The notes beneath the pieces are model-generated. The model saw only the letters and a program-made list of their open reading frames with translations. It was not told where the DNA came from and did not search any database. Source: Neodontobutis hainanensis (Eukaryota > Chordata > Actinopteri > Gobiiformes > Odontobutidae). From it: a stretch of 64,000 bases of DNA. Below are positions 52,101 to 64,000 of the stretch, in pieces. The stretch is from NCBI GenBank assembly GCA_024349245.1, contig JALDNG010000536.1, positions 62,001 through 126,000 of the forward strand, given 5' to 3'. Positions within the stretch are counted from its first letter, which is position 1, and every line of letters starts with the position of its first letter. A program made the translations under genes and the position numbers.

Positions 52101-53370
52101 GTCAATAAATGTTTATAATAAATTCTAGATTTAATCTGTAAAAAAAAATTAATTTTTGCAAGATTTCTGAGTTTATTAAGATTTTATGCATAACTCATAT
52201 GTTTTCAAAACTATGACGTAAATTTCATCGTATATTTAACACCATAAATGTGATTTTGGAACAAATAATGATAAAATTAGTAGTTACTTAAAATAAAATC
52301 AGAGAACTATTTGGTGAGTTCTTTTAATGGTGAAATTTTGAATGAAAATGTCTGCGCCGGCGCGTCGTGAGTTAAGGTAACTTGAAATTAATTATCGAAA
52401 TATAACTTTGATTTGTTTTAAAAATCGTCTTACAAAATTGAAGAATATTTCAAAATACCGAAAAATTATTGAAGGTTTTGTTAAATTTTTGAGAATTCAT
52501 AAAGTTAAAATTTTGATTATGATACATGTCTCATGCAGTAGTTCCTGTCAAATATTATATATCCATTGAGATAGTTTAATAATATTGAACCAAAAGGTAA
52601 TTGATGATTTTTTGAACCTTAAAATCGTTAAAGGAATGTATATTGTGACTCTTTGAATCTAAATAAAGCAACGAGTATTAAAGATAATAAATGGAAAAGA
52701 TTAGATCCCCAGTTTTAGAAAAATCGTCTAAATACGCGAAACACACTTAGTATATTAAAAGAAAAGTGAAGAAGGCGATAAATGTCATCTAGTTTTGGTA
52801 TATTTCTGCGACGAAAAAAGATTAGTTGTAGAATGAAGCAATATTCGAAAGAATGTTGTAAAAATATTCAATCGAATAAAATTGAATAATCTCCATATAA
52901 GGAGAAACATTTATAAAACTATTTATCTTCTGGTAAACTTAGTCACAATTTTTTAAGAAACAACTCACACTAGATTCTAAAAATTCCAAGAAAAATAGTC
53001 TTCTGACAGAATCTGTCTTTACATTCACTGTTATACAGTCAAAAATTAAAAAAATAAAGACGAGACATCGTTCTAGCTTTTAAATTTCTACAAAACAGAG
53101 ATATTTTGAATAAAGAAACCACATAGAGACTTCATTTCACCACTCAAAGCAAATGAAGAGAAAAATAAATCAAAAATAACTGTTAACTAAATTTAGAAAT
53201 CATGCTTCAGGTGAGAATTCAAAATGAATTGAAAATATTAACTTATATTTAAACCACAGAAAAATTATGAAAGGCACCACTGAAAATTAAACCCAAAATA
53301 ATATTGCACATAATGAGACTAGGACCGGATGTATTAAACTTAAAGAGCTTCCTTTAGAACATACGCACCT
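49186..53370. other. Intergenic, no gene supported
   Basis: About 4.2 kb of very AT-rich DNA. On the - strand near 50310-50330 a GGG/CCC hairpin with loop AGAGTAA faintly recalls the first hairpin of the repeat, but the rest does not match. Confidence 0.45.
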
Positions 53371-53545
53371 GAGATACTGTTACCCCATCGGGCATAGTAG
53401 AAGTGGAGAGTCTCACACAACCTGATAAAATCTGTCTTAGACGCGACGATAGTACCGAAAACTTGTATTGCGCTAAACGGTAAAACCTAGAAGACCGATA
53501 TTTCCCTTAGGAAGTAGTATCAAAGATAACTTCCTTCTCAAGATG
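53371..53545 (+). repeat. Structured dispersed repeat, copy C
   Basis: Starts near GAGATAC. Hairpins: GTG (53403) with CAC (53414), loop GAGAGTCT; TTAG-a-CGC (53437) with GCGCTAA (53470), seven pairs with one bulge, enclosing CCGAAAAC; AGGAAGT (53509) with ACTTCCT (53529), a perfect 7-bp stem whose loop ends in ATCAAAGATA. It shares the exact 16-mer CAAAGATAACTTCCTT with copy D. Confidence 0.65.
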
Positions 53546-56500
53546 CATAAAATGATTTGAATCATCTATGCTCAACATCAAAATTTTAACATGAAGATCT
53601 GTTTAACAAATATCTCTGATTTTATGAAGAAAGTAGGTAAAATAAATCATGGAATATAAATATTATTAACATCTGAAAATGAAAAAGGAAATCTGATCTT
53701 TTATAAAAACAGAATTTTGGAATATTACCATACAACCAAGACTAAAATCTATAAGCTAGCAATTGAACAAAAAATTTCAAAAATTAAATACATTTTTTCA
53801 AGTAAAATTAAAATAAAATGAAACGATCAACCTAAATGAGAATATAACAAATATACAAGCTTTGAAAAAACGTTCGAGTCGAAATTGTTTTTCTTGTATG
53901 TGCTTAAGCAGTTAAAATATATAATTGAGCTTCAAAGCAGAGAAAACCGCATTCATAAGTTTAATAGTTGGGAATATTGAACAGCCAATTAAGGCAAATA
54001 AAAAATAAAAGATCATTCCGATATTTAGGGAGGAGGATTTGAGGATCTATCCGTTATATATTTTCAAAAATACTGGAGAGTGAACTTTTAAATTAGCATA
54101 AACACTCGAAATATCATAAAAAGTAGATATCACTCGGAAAGCAGTTTCAGCTAAGTAACAAAATTTTTCCCTTTTATAAAGGCAAGTTACTATGTATGAA
54201 GTTATCTGAATATCAAGAAAATTTTGCTCTGTCAAAAATCAGAATATTGTTAAAACTATACAGTTTAAGAAAATAAAAGTGTCGTATTTTCTTCTCATGG
54301 TATTTTGAATTAAACTCAAATAAAAGACCTCCAGAAATCAAAAATTTCATTCTGTACATAAGAATGCTCAAGATTCTTGAAATCATAAAAATCATAGAAG
54401 ACCTTCAAAATGACAAGGGTTATATAGTAATCGTGGTCTGCATATGAATATCAGTTTTTTATTTTTAAATAAATACAGAAATTTTAAATATTCAGAGTAA
54501 ATTATTTTAAAAAAATCAAAAATTCTAAAAAATGTATATTTTTTAACAATAATTTAATTATGAGTGAAGATCCAATCTTAAATAGCATAAATATGCACAA
54601 AAAATCGTAATTACTTTACAATCTACACATCATATACAACAGAAGGATGTAGAATTGAAATTTATTGTTTTATTTAAATCATTTTTTTATGTTCTTATAT
54701 CTGTTTAAGATGCATGATCTCATAAAACTCGAATCATGGGCTATGCTATCAGAACTCATAAAAATTGATATTACTTTGTTTTTTAATGTAAATTTAAAGT
54801 GTAAAATTGAGCCTATATTAGTTTTAAATAAGATAAATATCTGTATTTTTATTTTCCATCTATTTCAGACGTGCTTGTGAAATATAAGCTCTTTGATGAA
54901 GATTAAATTTTCATGGAACACGATTTTTCGATCCTCAAGCTTAAAAGAATTGAATTTGATCGTCTTAAAAGTTCTAGAACAAACACTAACAATTTAACAA
55001 TCCCAGCTATCCAATGTATCACATCTTCTTTGGTTACGTCAAATGTTTATATTTAATTAAACTTTTAAATATATTTTTTCTAGACAAAATATCAGTAGAT
55101 CAAGCCATGTTTGAAGACAAAACATTTTTTAATGATAATTATCTATGATAACCAACATCCAATGGCGGTTTTTCAATTTTTAACAATAAATTATTATTAT
55201 TTCACCTGACTCGAGTACGCTATGAAATTATTTCAGTAAACTCATAATGTTGCCAAAATATCTTTTGTAATACGTTGAATGTACATCCATAAAAATATTT
55301 TTGAGGAATTTATTTCCATAAATAACCTTCACGGTGTATTTCAAAAAGAGTGAATGTTAAAAATAGTATCATTTTCGGTGTTAGAATTTCAGAATTTTAC
55401 TTAATACTTTCGAACCAACTTTCTCTCATATAAAACCTTAAATGGTGAAGACAGACTAGTGCCTACGACGAGACTGACGACTTATGACTGTCTTCTTACA
55501 CTAAAGTAAGCAGAGATTGAATAGTCTTAAAAAATCCTCTAGGGAAGTTAAATCAGGTGCAGTAGTTTCTCCAAATACCATATCAGCGGTTTTAAGACCG
55601 CGTAACAGGTAATGTTGAAGGCTGTAATTCAAAACTCGCAGTAATTTAACCTATCTATTTTAAAGGTGATTTTCGAAAGTATAATACCAAAAGATCTTAA
55701 AGCCAAATAAAAAGAGCTCAGTCACATAGATTAAATGCACTCTGATAAATAATCCAAATTATTTGACTCATCTTTATAAATTCCTTCAAGAAAAATTACG
55801 ATTATTTAAATGATTTATATTTTATTTACAATCTAGGGAGTCAATTACGAATTTCAATCGTTTTAAAACATTAAAAATCTTTAATTATCAAATATTCTAA
55901 AAATTAACTTTTAGATTTTTCTTAGAGTGTTGATTTAAACAATAAAATAACAAATATTCACAAAAAGAATAAAATTATAAATATTGTTAATTTTTAAAAT
56001 GACGTGATTTTAATATTATAAATTACAATATTAAGGACCAATTGAAGAGCACCTTAGAATTGCAAAATATTTCACATTAAACGAGGATATTGTCAACGCT
56101 GGAATAAAACTTAAAATACAAAAATAAATTTTTCATGAATAAATGAAAATTTATACTCCTAACAATGACAAGTTTACGAGATATCTAAACAAATTATATT
56201 TCAAAATTAATATTTAAATCAATTGTTTAACACGTTGGATTAATCAGGTATGATCAAACAATTGCCTGTAAGTTTAAAAAATATAACTAAAAAAAACTTA
56301 TTTAATTCACAAAATGGCCTAAGATAACTTTCAAAATATAACCCATGATAAATCATTTTAATATTCCAAGGTTGAACAAAATAAAGCTTTGAGTGAATTT
56401 AATAATTTTGAATTCTAACTCAAAAATAATATTCGATGATATAAAATTTAATTTTGATATTCAGAAAATTATTTTTATTAAAAATTTTCAAGTCCTTATT

Positions 56501-56906
56501 TGCCAAAACTTGTATTTTTAGACATCGCTTGTTTTAACTACAAAAATTTCTTTGGGAAAATTCTGCAAAAATATTTATACGAAATAAAGATTTAAATAGT
56601 TTAAATTATTGCTTGCCAAAACACCAAATGTTTGATTGAGTGAGGTAAAAATCGTAGATCATTATGAACCAATAATAACGTCACATAAACAAACTTGGAG
56701 AAAATTTATAAATAATGTTAAACTAAAGGTAATTTATTGATACGATAATTCATTACTTTTGATGGTAATTGCCAGATTACTATGAAATTAGTAATGGAAG
56801 TAACGTAACTGTATGCAAGTAAACGAAGTAAATTTTAGCAAATTAAAAAAAAGAAAAGTATTACGAATACAAACAAAAAGTTAATTTCAACCATTTAAAT
56901 TGTAAA
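53546..56906. other. Intergenic, no gene supported
   Basis: AT-rich. At 55446-55496 an 8-bp perfect inverted repeat (GAAGACAG with CTGTCTTC) forms a GC-richer patch. It may be another structured element but lacks the shared loops. Confidence 0.4.
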
Positions 56907-57389
56907 TTATATTATTTTGACATGAGTAAGGAAACATATAACAGTTCTTGATTGAGAGGAAAATTGGACCCTCAGATCATACTCTTTCTAAATAAAAAAA
57001 ATAATTTTACAGCAAATAGAAGTCTAGGAACAGAGAACAACATATCGATCCTCAGGTGTTGATTGGGAAACAATGGAAACTTGATATCATGGATACGATG
57101 ATCTCCATTTGTGCTGTTCACGTACCCTACTTTAATAACTCGCATTTTCTCGAATTTGGTTTGAAACTTGTCAATTTTATCGACCGCAGTGAAGAGGATA
57201 GTCATAGTATAACTTTGCCCTCTAGTCAGCACACAAGACGTGTATAAACAGTCATGGATGTGGATTCCAATTACTTTCCCGGATACTTCTTTATATTAAA
57301 TCCCGATAAAAACCTACGTCTTTACAGGGATCATACGATGTATTGTCAATCCTAAAAATCAAAAAAATAACCAGTATATATTGAATCAT
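56907..57389 (-). CDS. NPC2-like ML-domain lipid carrier
   Basis: ML-domain proteins such as NPC2 bind sterols or lipids in lysosomes or outside cells. Exons: 57314-57389, 57011-57288 and 56907-56987, with introns of 25 and 23 nt; 144 aa (human NPC2 151). ATG 57389 starts a signal peptide (MIQYILVIFLIF). The mature part has DPCKDVEVSGKVIGIHIHDC, then TSCVLTRGQSYTMTILFTA (family PC.L.RG....MTI.FT), and ends KEYDLRVQFSS...ICFLTHVKI (family YP.....W.L....CF...V.I). Four cysteines in the family's first, second, third and last positions are present; the middle pair (usually DGC..G..CP) is absent. Flanks are empty, so context says nothing. Confidence 0.8.
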
Positions 57390-58617
57390 AAGTATTTATG
57401 TTGTAAAACCACCTTTGAGAAATATTAACGTAAAAATCTTGTCTTTTCATAAACAATTCAAATTTTAACATTTAAACGCGCATCTTCAGAGTTTAGCCTC
57501 CAAAAAATATTTTTGGCTAAATTATTTGGAAAAATGTCAGAAATTCTTTAAATTTGAAAAAATAAACTTGGTTTTAAAGTTAAAAAAAATTTATGTTATA
57601 AACCAAACCACGCAAATTATCAAAAATTAACCTTGAATTTTGTGATATTTAATGGGAGAAAATAACCATAAAGTTTTAAGATACCAGTAAAGTAATTTTA
57701 CAACCTGTTATGTTTAAAAAATGAACTGAAAATGACTTATATTTATTGTTTATTCTTTTATATAACATGGAGGAAGGCCAAGATTTCGATGTTTGTTTTT
57801 ATGTAAATTATTAAAATAGATAATTTATTTTGATTAACTTGTTCAAAATACACAAGCTAAGAAATACATAAGGTTAAAAACTCATTAAAATATATTTAAA
57901 GTTATAAATCACCCGAAACTTTGAAATTAGAAGTGGCCATCAAAATTACTCGGCATAAGTATCAATGTTTACTGTTTTATTGAACACATTACTTTGTCAG
58001 ATAGCGATTAACGATGTCAGCTGAAATTGATACAACATTTAGAAAAGAAAATAAATGCATAATATATTAATAAGAATTAAAATACGAAAAAATAATAAAG
58101 AATACTATATCACTTAGATAGGTTAAGATTTAAAAAGGAAATCGATATATGATTGCAATCTGTATTTTAACGACCAAGACAAAATGATCCATTGATTATT
58201 TAAATGCGGATATGTGTATATTATACATAGATTGGGACAACTAATTACATGCTGATAAATTATAGAGCTTCAAAACGTAAAGTTGCTTTCCAAAATATTT
58301 ATATTTATAAACATATTGATATTTAGTATTTTATTTTTATGTTTTTGGAAAAATATGAATATTGGGGTATTTTGATCTTGCTGAAGTGTAAAATTTTCAA
58401 ATTTCGTTTTCTCAGATCAAAGAAACAGATATGAAGACACACTTAAAATAAAAAAAATCAGCAAATATTTGAAATGTCACGTAACAGAGATTTACACACG
58501 CTAGAGAAATTTAAAATCTAAATAAATAAAATTATACAAATGAAACAGTACATTAAAGTGTTTTTAAATTAGTAAAATGTTCAGAAAAATTTAATGAACA
58601 GTTATCTACGATAAGAA
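57390..58617. other. Intergenic
   Basis: AT-rich, nothing recognised. Confidence 0.4.
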
Positions 58618-58937
58618 TCTACGCTCAAACTTGTGCGCAAACGCGAAACAAAAAGATTCTGTTTACACGCAATTTTAGATACAAATAAAAATATAGATGC
58701 TGTAAATTCACCGACATTGGATCCCAAAGATTACAAGGAAGATATCTATATTACGTTGAATTCTCCATGTAGATTCGGGTAGAAGCGATTCAAAAAAATA
58801 TGTTATTGTTTCTTTCATGCACTGCATTCTTCGAAGTTAAAGTTTTTACCAACCTCTTTCTTTGTTCTTCTTATGAACTCGAAAAAACCAAGAATCTTTT
58901 TTTGTTTCACTTAACTATGAGGAAGAAGATCTTCTAA
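58618..58937 (+). CDS. Possible exons of an unrecognised gene
   Basis: Open stretch 58618-58785 has varied codons (LVRKRETKRF, SPTLDPKDYKEDIYITL) and no ATG in frame at its start. A second one at 58800-58937 begins with an ATG and a hydrophobic start (MLLFLSCTAFF). I could not splice them together. Each is within chance length; the codon mix is the only support. Confidence 0.25.
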
Positions 58938-59220
58938 TGATAAATTAGCATATAAAGACGTTAGGTGTCGCAAATTATAATTAAACATTCGGAAATATAT
59001 TTTCTTATAAATCCACTGCTTTTATATTTTATTCTAAAGATAATATCTCGATTTATAATATATATGTATATTCATCATCGGTTTGTTTATGACGTTTAAC
59101 GAGTCCCAGTATCGATGGAGTTTGAATTAGTTTATTTGATTTGACTAAATTTTTTATTTTCTTCGTATTTTGCCATTCTTCCCTCTCATATGCAGTAATG
59201 CTTTAGAATGCTGGAAGAAT

Positions 59221-59577
59221 TCAAAAGTTATGATCGCATCTCTTCGCCATCAACAAGACTCCGTCCACCTTAAATAACAAATCTAAAGCGCCTGAAAGAA
59301 AGTTCCATGTAAATTTCACTTTGAAAATTTGATTATTAAAATTATGTGAATGTATGCTCCAAAAATATAACACGCGATAAAACAAGTTAAATATGACTTT
59401 TACAAAGATAGATAGAAACATATTGAAATTGCCATAAATGGTACTCTGACAAAAAAATATTATGAAAGAAATCTTTACCATAGAACGTCTACAATGAGCT
59501 CTTATATAACTGTCAAAGTGCAACAAACATCTCCTTGTACACGAATAAAATAAACTATATAATTTGAGTTTATGCAA
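59221..59577 (-). CDS. ORF of 118 codons, doubtful
   Basis: The longest uninterrupted ORF outside the recognised genes, rich in Phe, Ile, Lys and Leu with hydrophobic runs. It contains an internal GT...AG segment of 28 nt that would end it early. At this base composition an ORF of this length is expected less than once by chance in the window, so it is not dismissible, but no family is recognised. Confidence 0.25.
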   Translation of the reverse strand: MHKLKLYSLFYSCTRRCLLHFDSYIRAHCRRSMVKISFIIFFCQSTIYGNFNMFLSIFVKVIFNLFYRVLYFWSIHSHNFNNQIFKVKFTWNFLSGALDLLFKVDGVLLMAKRCDHNF

Positions 59578-62218
59578 TAAAAGAGTTTTATGGTCTTCTT
59601 TTTAAGCCTTTCTTTGATGTGAGAAGTGATTTTTCAATACCTCTATGTGAAATTATATTCTGATGGTTATGATATCTATGTATCTACGTGAGATCCTGTT
59701 CTAGTATTCAGGTTGATTAGTTTTATAAAATGTAATAAATTAGAAAATGTATGAGTATTTCCTGTTAAATTTGATTTCAGCAATAAGTTTAGAGCGTGCT
59801 TGTGACACGACCTCCATTTCTCAGGATAACTCAATTTCATCAAGTATTTTTCTTGATTAAAAAATAGACTGTAAAAATTGTTTTATCTTCATCACACTTT
59901 CTGTGAATACTCGTAGAATATCTTTATGTTTCAAAGATGACAAAATCATGTAAAAGTATAAATATTTTTGAAGTAATATTATATAATACTATTTGCTTCC
60001 AAGAAACTTTTGTGCTTTTCCTACGAAAGCGCGCGTACCACACCCAATTTCTCTTTATCGTATATTAGTTTTTTAAGACCCAAGATTCTCTTTTTGAATT
60101 AGATTTCCTTTTAAATTTATTTAAGAATTCAAAAGTAGGTTAAATTATAAAATAAATCGAAAATGTTAAAACAAAATTCTGAAAATTTGATGAGGTATAA
60201 CAAATTCATTACATTCTCACTAAGATTAATGATAAGTTAAAGTTAGATAGTTTAGAGGGATATGAATTCCTTTAAATATTCAACTTTATAGATATTTCAC
60301 TTTGGATGTTTGTCTAAATGTTAAAACCTCTTTGAAACACACTTTGAAGTCAAAATGTTTTGCACAGTAGAGAGGTTTGAAAAAAAGCTGAAATTTGGAT
60401 ATTTTCAAATATTTACGCGAAACAAAAAATTTCAACAATATACAAAAGCGTTTAAAATTTATTACTTAATGAAAAAAGCATCATAAATTTCAATTCTCTT
60501 TATTTCTTCAAATTAAAACTAGTTTCTTTTACAATTGAACTTAAAACATTTTCAATATAATTTCGTATTCTTTCGAATATTTTTATTTGGTTAAATATTT
60601 TGTTTTCCCCTCCAAATTCTCACAGATTTTGAATTCCTGATAGGAGTGAAATTATAAAAGTATTCCAAAAAGTAAAAAGAACATTTTAAACTTTGAAACC
60701 GTATACATATATTTATATATGCCAAGAAAGTTTAAATTCCTTTTATTGTACGATGAAACCTCATCAACTTGTTTACTGTTAAGACGTGAATTGTTATTCT
60801 TTTTAAATTTTTTATTCACTGCAACTCTAAAATCAAAATTTAAATAAAATCAATTGAATTGCCATTTGTATAAATTTTTCAAATGAATTATACCGATTAA
60901 AAATTAAATTTAATGAAACAATGAATAGAAAAAAAAATAAGGAACAAAATTGATAATTTTTCAATTTAAATTTTATGAAGCTTTTCTATTAAATTTAATC
61001 ATACATTACTACACAAAACAATAAACGTCCTTTAAAATAAATATGTCATTTAAGAAATATTAAAGAGATTGGAAAAAATTACGGTCATACAATTGAAGAA
61101 TCAATGAAATATAAAGTTAGAGTTTTGAAAAAATATACTCTCAACGAAGATAACCCTTAACAGAACGCAGAATCAAATACTTTTTTGTCAACTCAGCAAT
61201 AATAGTTAAATTTTATTTTTTGGATATTAGCTATTTTAATAACTATACATTTATAAAAATCAAAGATTCAGTAAAATTAATATAATTTGAAAGACAATTA
61301 AAATTCGTGTCTGCGCAGGAAAATTACTTTTTAATTAACTTAGAGGATCGTTGAGTTGAGTATAATCTTAAGATTCTTTTCATGAGAAACGGCAAAATAG
61401 AAAATGTTTTTATTCTGAAAGTTTCGTAAGAAAATCTCTGGAGAGTGGTTGACGTAGAAAGTTCTGGTTAAATGATATTAAAAAAGATATATGTGAAAAG
61501 TGCAGCCTAAAACACTGATTTACATGAAACTGTATTGCCTATATACCGATAATTTTTAAAAAAAATTATTTTTATCTATTTGTGTGTTCATCTATTAAGT
61601 TTTTGATAAGTAAAAAACGTTCAATGAAAAATTTTTTAGTTATTTTAAAAAATTATAACCCACAAAAAATATTTTATTTTTAGTCAATTTCATGTTTTTT
61701 GAAGTGTTAATGTTCTCATAATAATCGATTTTTTGATTCTATATTTGAAAATACAGATTATAATATCATGTAAATTATTTTGAAAGCACACAATTTTGTT
61801 GGCAAATTTTTAACTTATTTGAACCAATGCTAAAACTATGAAGAATGTATTTTTGTTACGAACATCTCGAGATTTTCAAAGTCAAGACCTGAACACAACA
61901 AGCAAAGATAATGAAAATATTAAAATAAAAACAAAAATCTGACGAGGATCATTTGGTATAGCTGTAAATGATAAAGAAATACAAAAAAAAAATTTGTAAA
62001 ACCCTTACTGATTAACCTTCAATAGATTTTGATAATTTAATAAATTTGTCTCCGAATAAAAATGTTTACAAATTACAACTTGTTTACTCGTCAATCATCA
62101 CAAAAAACTTGATTTGATTTCATATTTTCGAAATTTTTTATAAGGCAAAAATGATTTCATATCAACTTAACTTAATATTTAACATTAAATATTTTGTTTC
62201 CATTGAACCACCAACTCA
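59578..62218. other. Intergenic, no gene supported
   Basis: AT-rich. Short codon-rich bits on the + strand at about 59780-59860 and 59985-60067 may be exons of the 58.6 kb candidate, unproven. Confidence 0.35.
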
Positions 62219-62385
62219 GAGATAGTTTTTCAAGTAATTAGAGAAGAGGGTGAGAGTCCTACCCAACAAGACTGCTAATTCCTAAAATAGAAAAAAGTGG
62301 CGAAAGTGATTTAGGAATGATGGAACATCGTAGAAAGTGCTTTACCAAAGGAATTCCAATCAAAGATAACTTCCTTAAAAAGATT
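62219..62385 (+). repeat. Structured dispersed repeat, copy D
   Basis: Starts at GAGATAG. Hairpins: GGGT (62248) with ACCC (62261), loop GAGAGTCCT; ATTCCTAAA (62278) with TTTAGGAAT (62310), a perfect 9-bp stem enclosing GGCGAAAG; AAGGAA (62348) with TTCCTT (62371), loop containing ATCAAAGATAAC. Loop motifs agree with copy C while the stems differ in sequence. Confidence 0.65.
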
Positions 62386-64000
62386 TCATGCTAGGTTTGA
62401 CTTCTTACTCGACATAAAATATGGAATTCTTTAACAATGAAAAATTAACCGAATATGCTTATCCCATTCCAATTAAAACCATCTTGTAAGTTTTTACACA
62501 TTCAAAATATTCAAAAACTAGAGAAAGAAAAATTATAATTGACAATTTATACTTCAAATCATAAAGATTCAAAAATTTTCGTGTTTACAATTTTTTACGA
62601 TTAAAGTAACATACAAACGTATTTAAAACAATATTTGGAAATAACAGGGATATAATTTGTTTAGTATGGCTTTCAGCCTTCCGGCTAAACTCATTCTAAG
62701 TAAAATCTGAAAAAAAATTGGTTAAATGTATAAATAGCCTTAAAATCATAGATGTATGGTAGAATTTGATTCTTCAATTTTTACAATGAGATCCAATTGT
62801 AATTAAGCTATTCTAATAAACACGAAGAGAAAAGACAAAACTTTTAATGTTAGAATCATCTAAAAGATACTTAAATTCTTTCGTTAACTGAAAATTATAA
62901 CACAAATTTCAACCATTTAGAAGATTTATCTTAAAATTTTTTTAACATCTAAGGAATATTGTGTAATTTAATGAATGTGTTATATAGAATGCAATATATG
63001 TGATTGCAAAAAATCCATTAAAAAACTTTTTTTTCTTAAAATTAAAAAGAATAAATTTTTGATTAGAAATAACAAAATATTTCAAAAAATCCTCAACCTA
63101 CATCGTAGTAAATATTATAATTACATGGCGTTTTATTTGTATGCTTAAACTCATGAAATCAATAAGAAACAGTTAAAATATCTTTATAATTTTAATTTTT
63201 ATATCGTAAATAAAATCTATTTTATTATCTGATTTATATTCTTATGAATTAGGAATAAACTGATATTGATTTATCTGCATTTATAAAAACCAGTTTCATT
63301 GAATTTCATATTCGCATTTTTGTAAACATAAAAACGATAAATCCAAAAATGAATCAAATTGGAGAAAAAATACTTGTCTGGGTCACATTTTTTAAGTTGG
63401 TCAAACATCGAGAAACACCTCTCAAACCATCTTTAAAAAATATATAAACGCTTTCAGAATAAAAGTTTGTTTCATATATAGTTCCTCTGAAAATTAAACC
63501 ATTTATATTTATTAGATTCGAAATAAGTTAAAAACAATGATTTAGGTGGCTTCTGATATCGTGCCTAAATTTGTTTTAAATCTTTTCATCGTCGCACTCT
63601 TTCGAGAAAATCATTACTCGTTGCAAGCTATGATCTTACATAAGGTGATATTAAACTATTTATACACGTTTTTTTAATTTAAGAAGTATCTAAAGGGCAA
63701 CTTCATTTGTTTTAAAATAGAGGATTGGTCAGAGTAGTATATTTTAGATATCTGATAAGAATCAAAGTTTATTTTGAACTTATTCACAAAAATTTTTTGA
63801 GATCACTGACTGACATTGTTTTGTCGTGGCTGCGATCAAAAAAATTATCAAAAGATAAAATTGTAAAAATACAAAATTCAGCATAGCTATTATTTGATTC
63901 AAGATAAACTAAAAGGAAAAGAATATTTTTGATGATATATTATTATTATTGAAAATATAAAATATATTATAATCATTTGAGAATATACACTTATAAAAGA
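62386..64000. other. Intergenic, no gene supported
   Basis: AT-rich to the window end, no feature recognised. Confidence 0.45.

Noticed and set aside
54047..54880. ORFs of 60-71 codons on both strands
   Set aside because: Same chance argument; composition typical of translated AT-rich noise.
53406..62310. Hammerhead ribozyme in the dispersed repeats
   Set aside because: CTGATAA and CGAAA occur in order in copy C, but the segment between them does not pair with itself as stem II, and copies A and D lack CUGAUGA.
1..64000. CRISPR array, bacterial operon signals, rRNA
   Set aside because: No spaced direct repeats, no Shine-Dalgarno or operon structure, and no rRNA-like sequence; all recognised genes are eukaryotic with introns.

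Overview
The window is AT-rich (by eye about three quarters A+T) nuclear DNA from an animal. The animal assignment rests on proteins that can be read across introns: a lipin, a SETD3-type methyltransferase, NTF2, a Rae1-type nucleoporin, an NPC2-type lipid carrier and a cysteine-rich multi-EGF protein. The introns are extraordinarily short. Every junction that homology lets me fix is GT...AG and 20-26 nt long, with a few up to 28 nt in the EGF gene. Introns of this size in a metazoan fit dicyemid mesozoans (Dicyema and relatives) best; that is inference, and another miniaturised parasite is not excluded. Because exons are cut by such tiny introns, a plain ORF scan misses or fragments almost every gene here.

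Layout. 2-396 (+): 3' end of an unrecognised gene. 2108-4209 (-): lipin, 13 exons. 4.2-18 kb: mostly non-coding, with a folded ncRNA candidate at 7979-8055 and a dead Merlin/ISXO2 transposase at 13.7-14.0 kb (+). 18168-19670 (+): SETD3-like gene, 4 exons. 23676-24071 (+): NTF2. 30734-33940 (+): the most striking gene, an FG-repeat nucleoporin region fused in frame to a Rae1/Gle2 WD40 propeller, 9 exons. 36171-36476 (+): possible small gene. 39932-40616 (-): second dead Merlin transposase. 42996 to about 45078 (-): secreted or surface EGF protein. 48581-48808 (+): possible small gene. 56907-57389 (-): NPC2-like ML-domain protein. Between 47.6 and 62.4 kb four copies of a structured, non-coding repeat lie on the + strand.

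Function. The genes are not an operon. SETD3 (actin histidine methylation), lipin (phosphatidate phosphatase) and NPC2 (sterol carrier) are housekeeping-type. NTF2 and the FG-Rae1 protein both belong to nuclear transport, 7 kb apart on one strand. An 8-mer, CATGCGCA (either strand), occurs ten times in the first 40 kb and never afterwards. Two copies sit 7 and 20 nt upstream of the SETD3 and FG-Rae1 start codons, and it resembles half of an NRF-1 site. The last 24 kb lacks this motif and instead carries the structured repeats.

Two otherwise intact genes (lipin, NTF2) each need one extra base to stay in frame, so either the assembly has single-base deletions or these genes shift frame.
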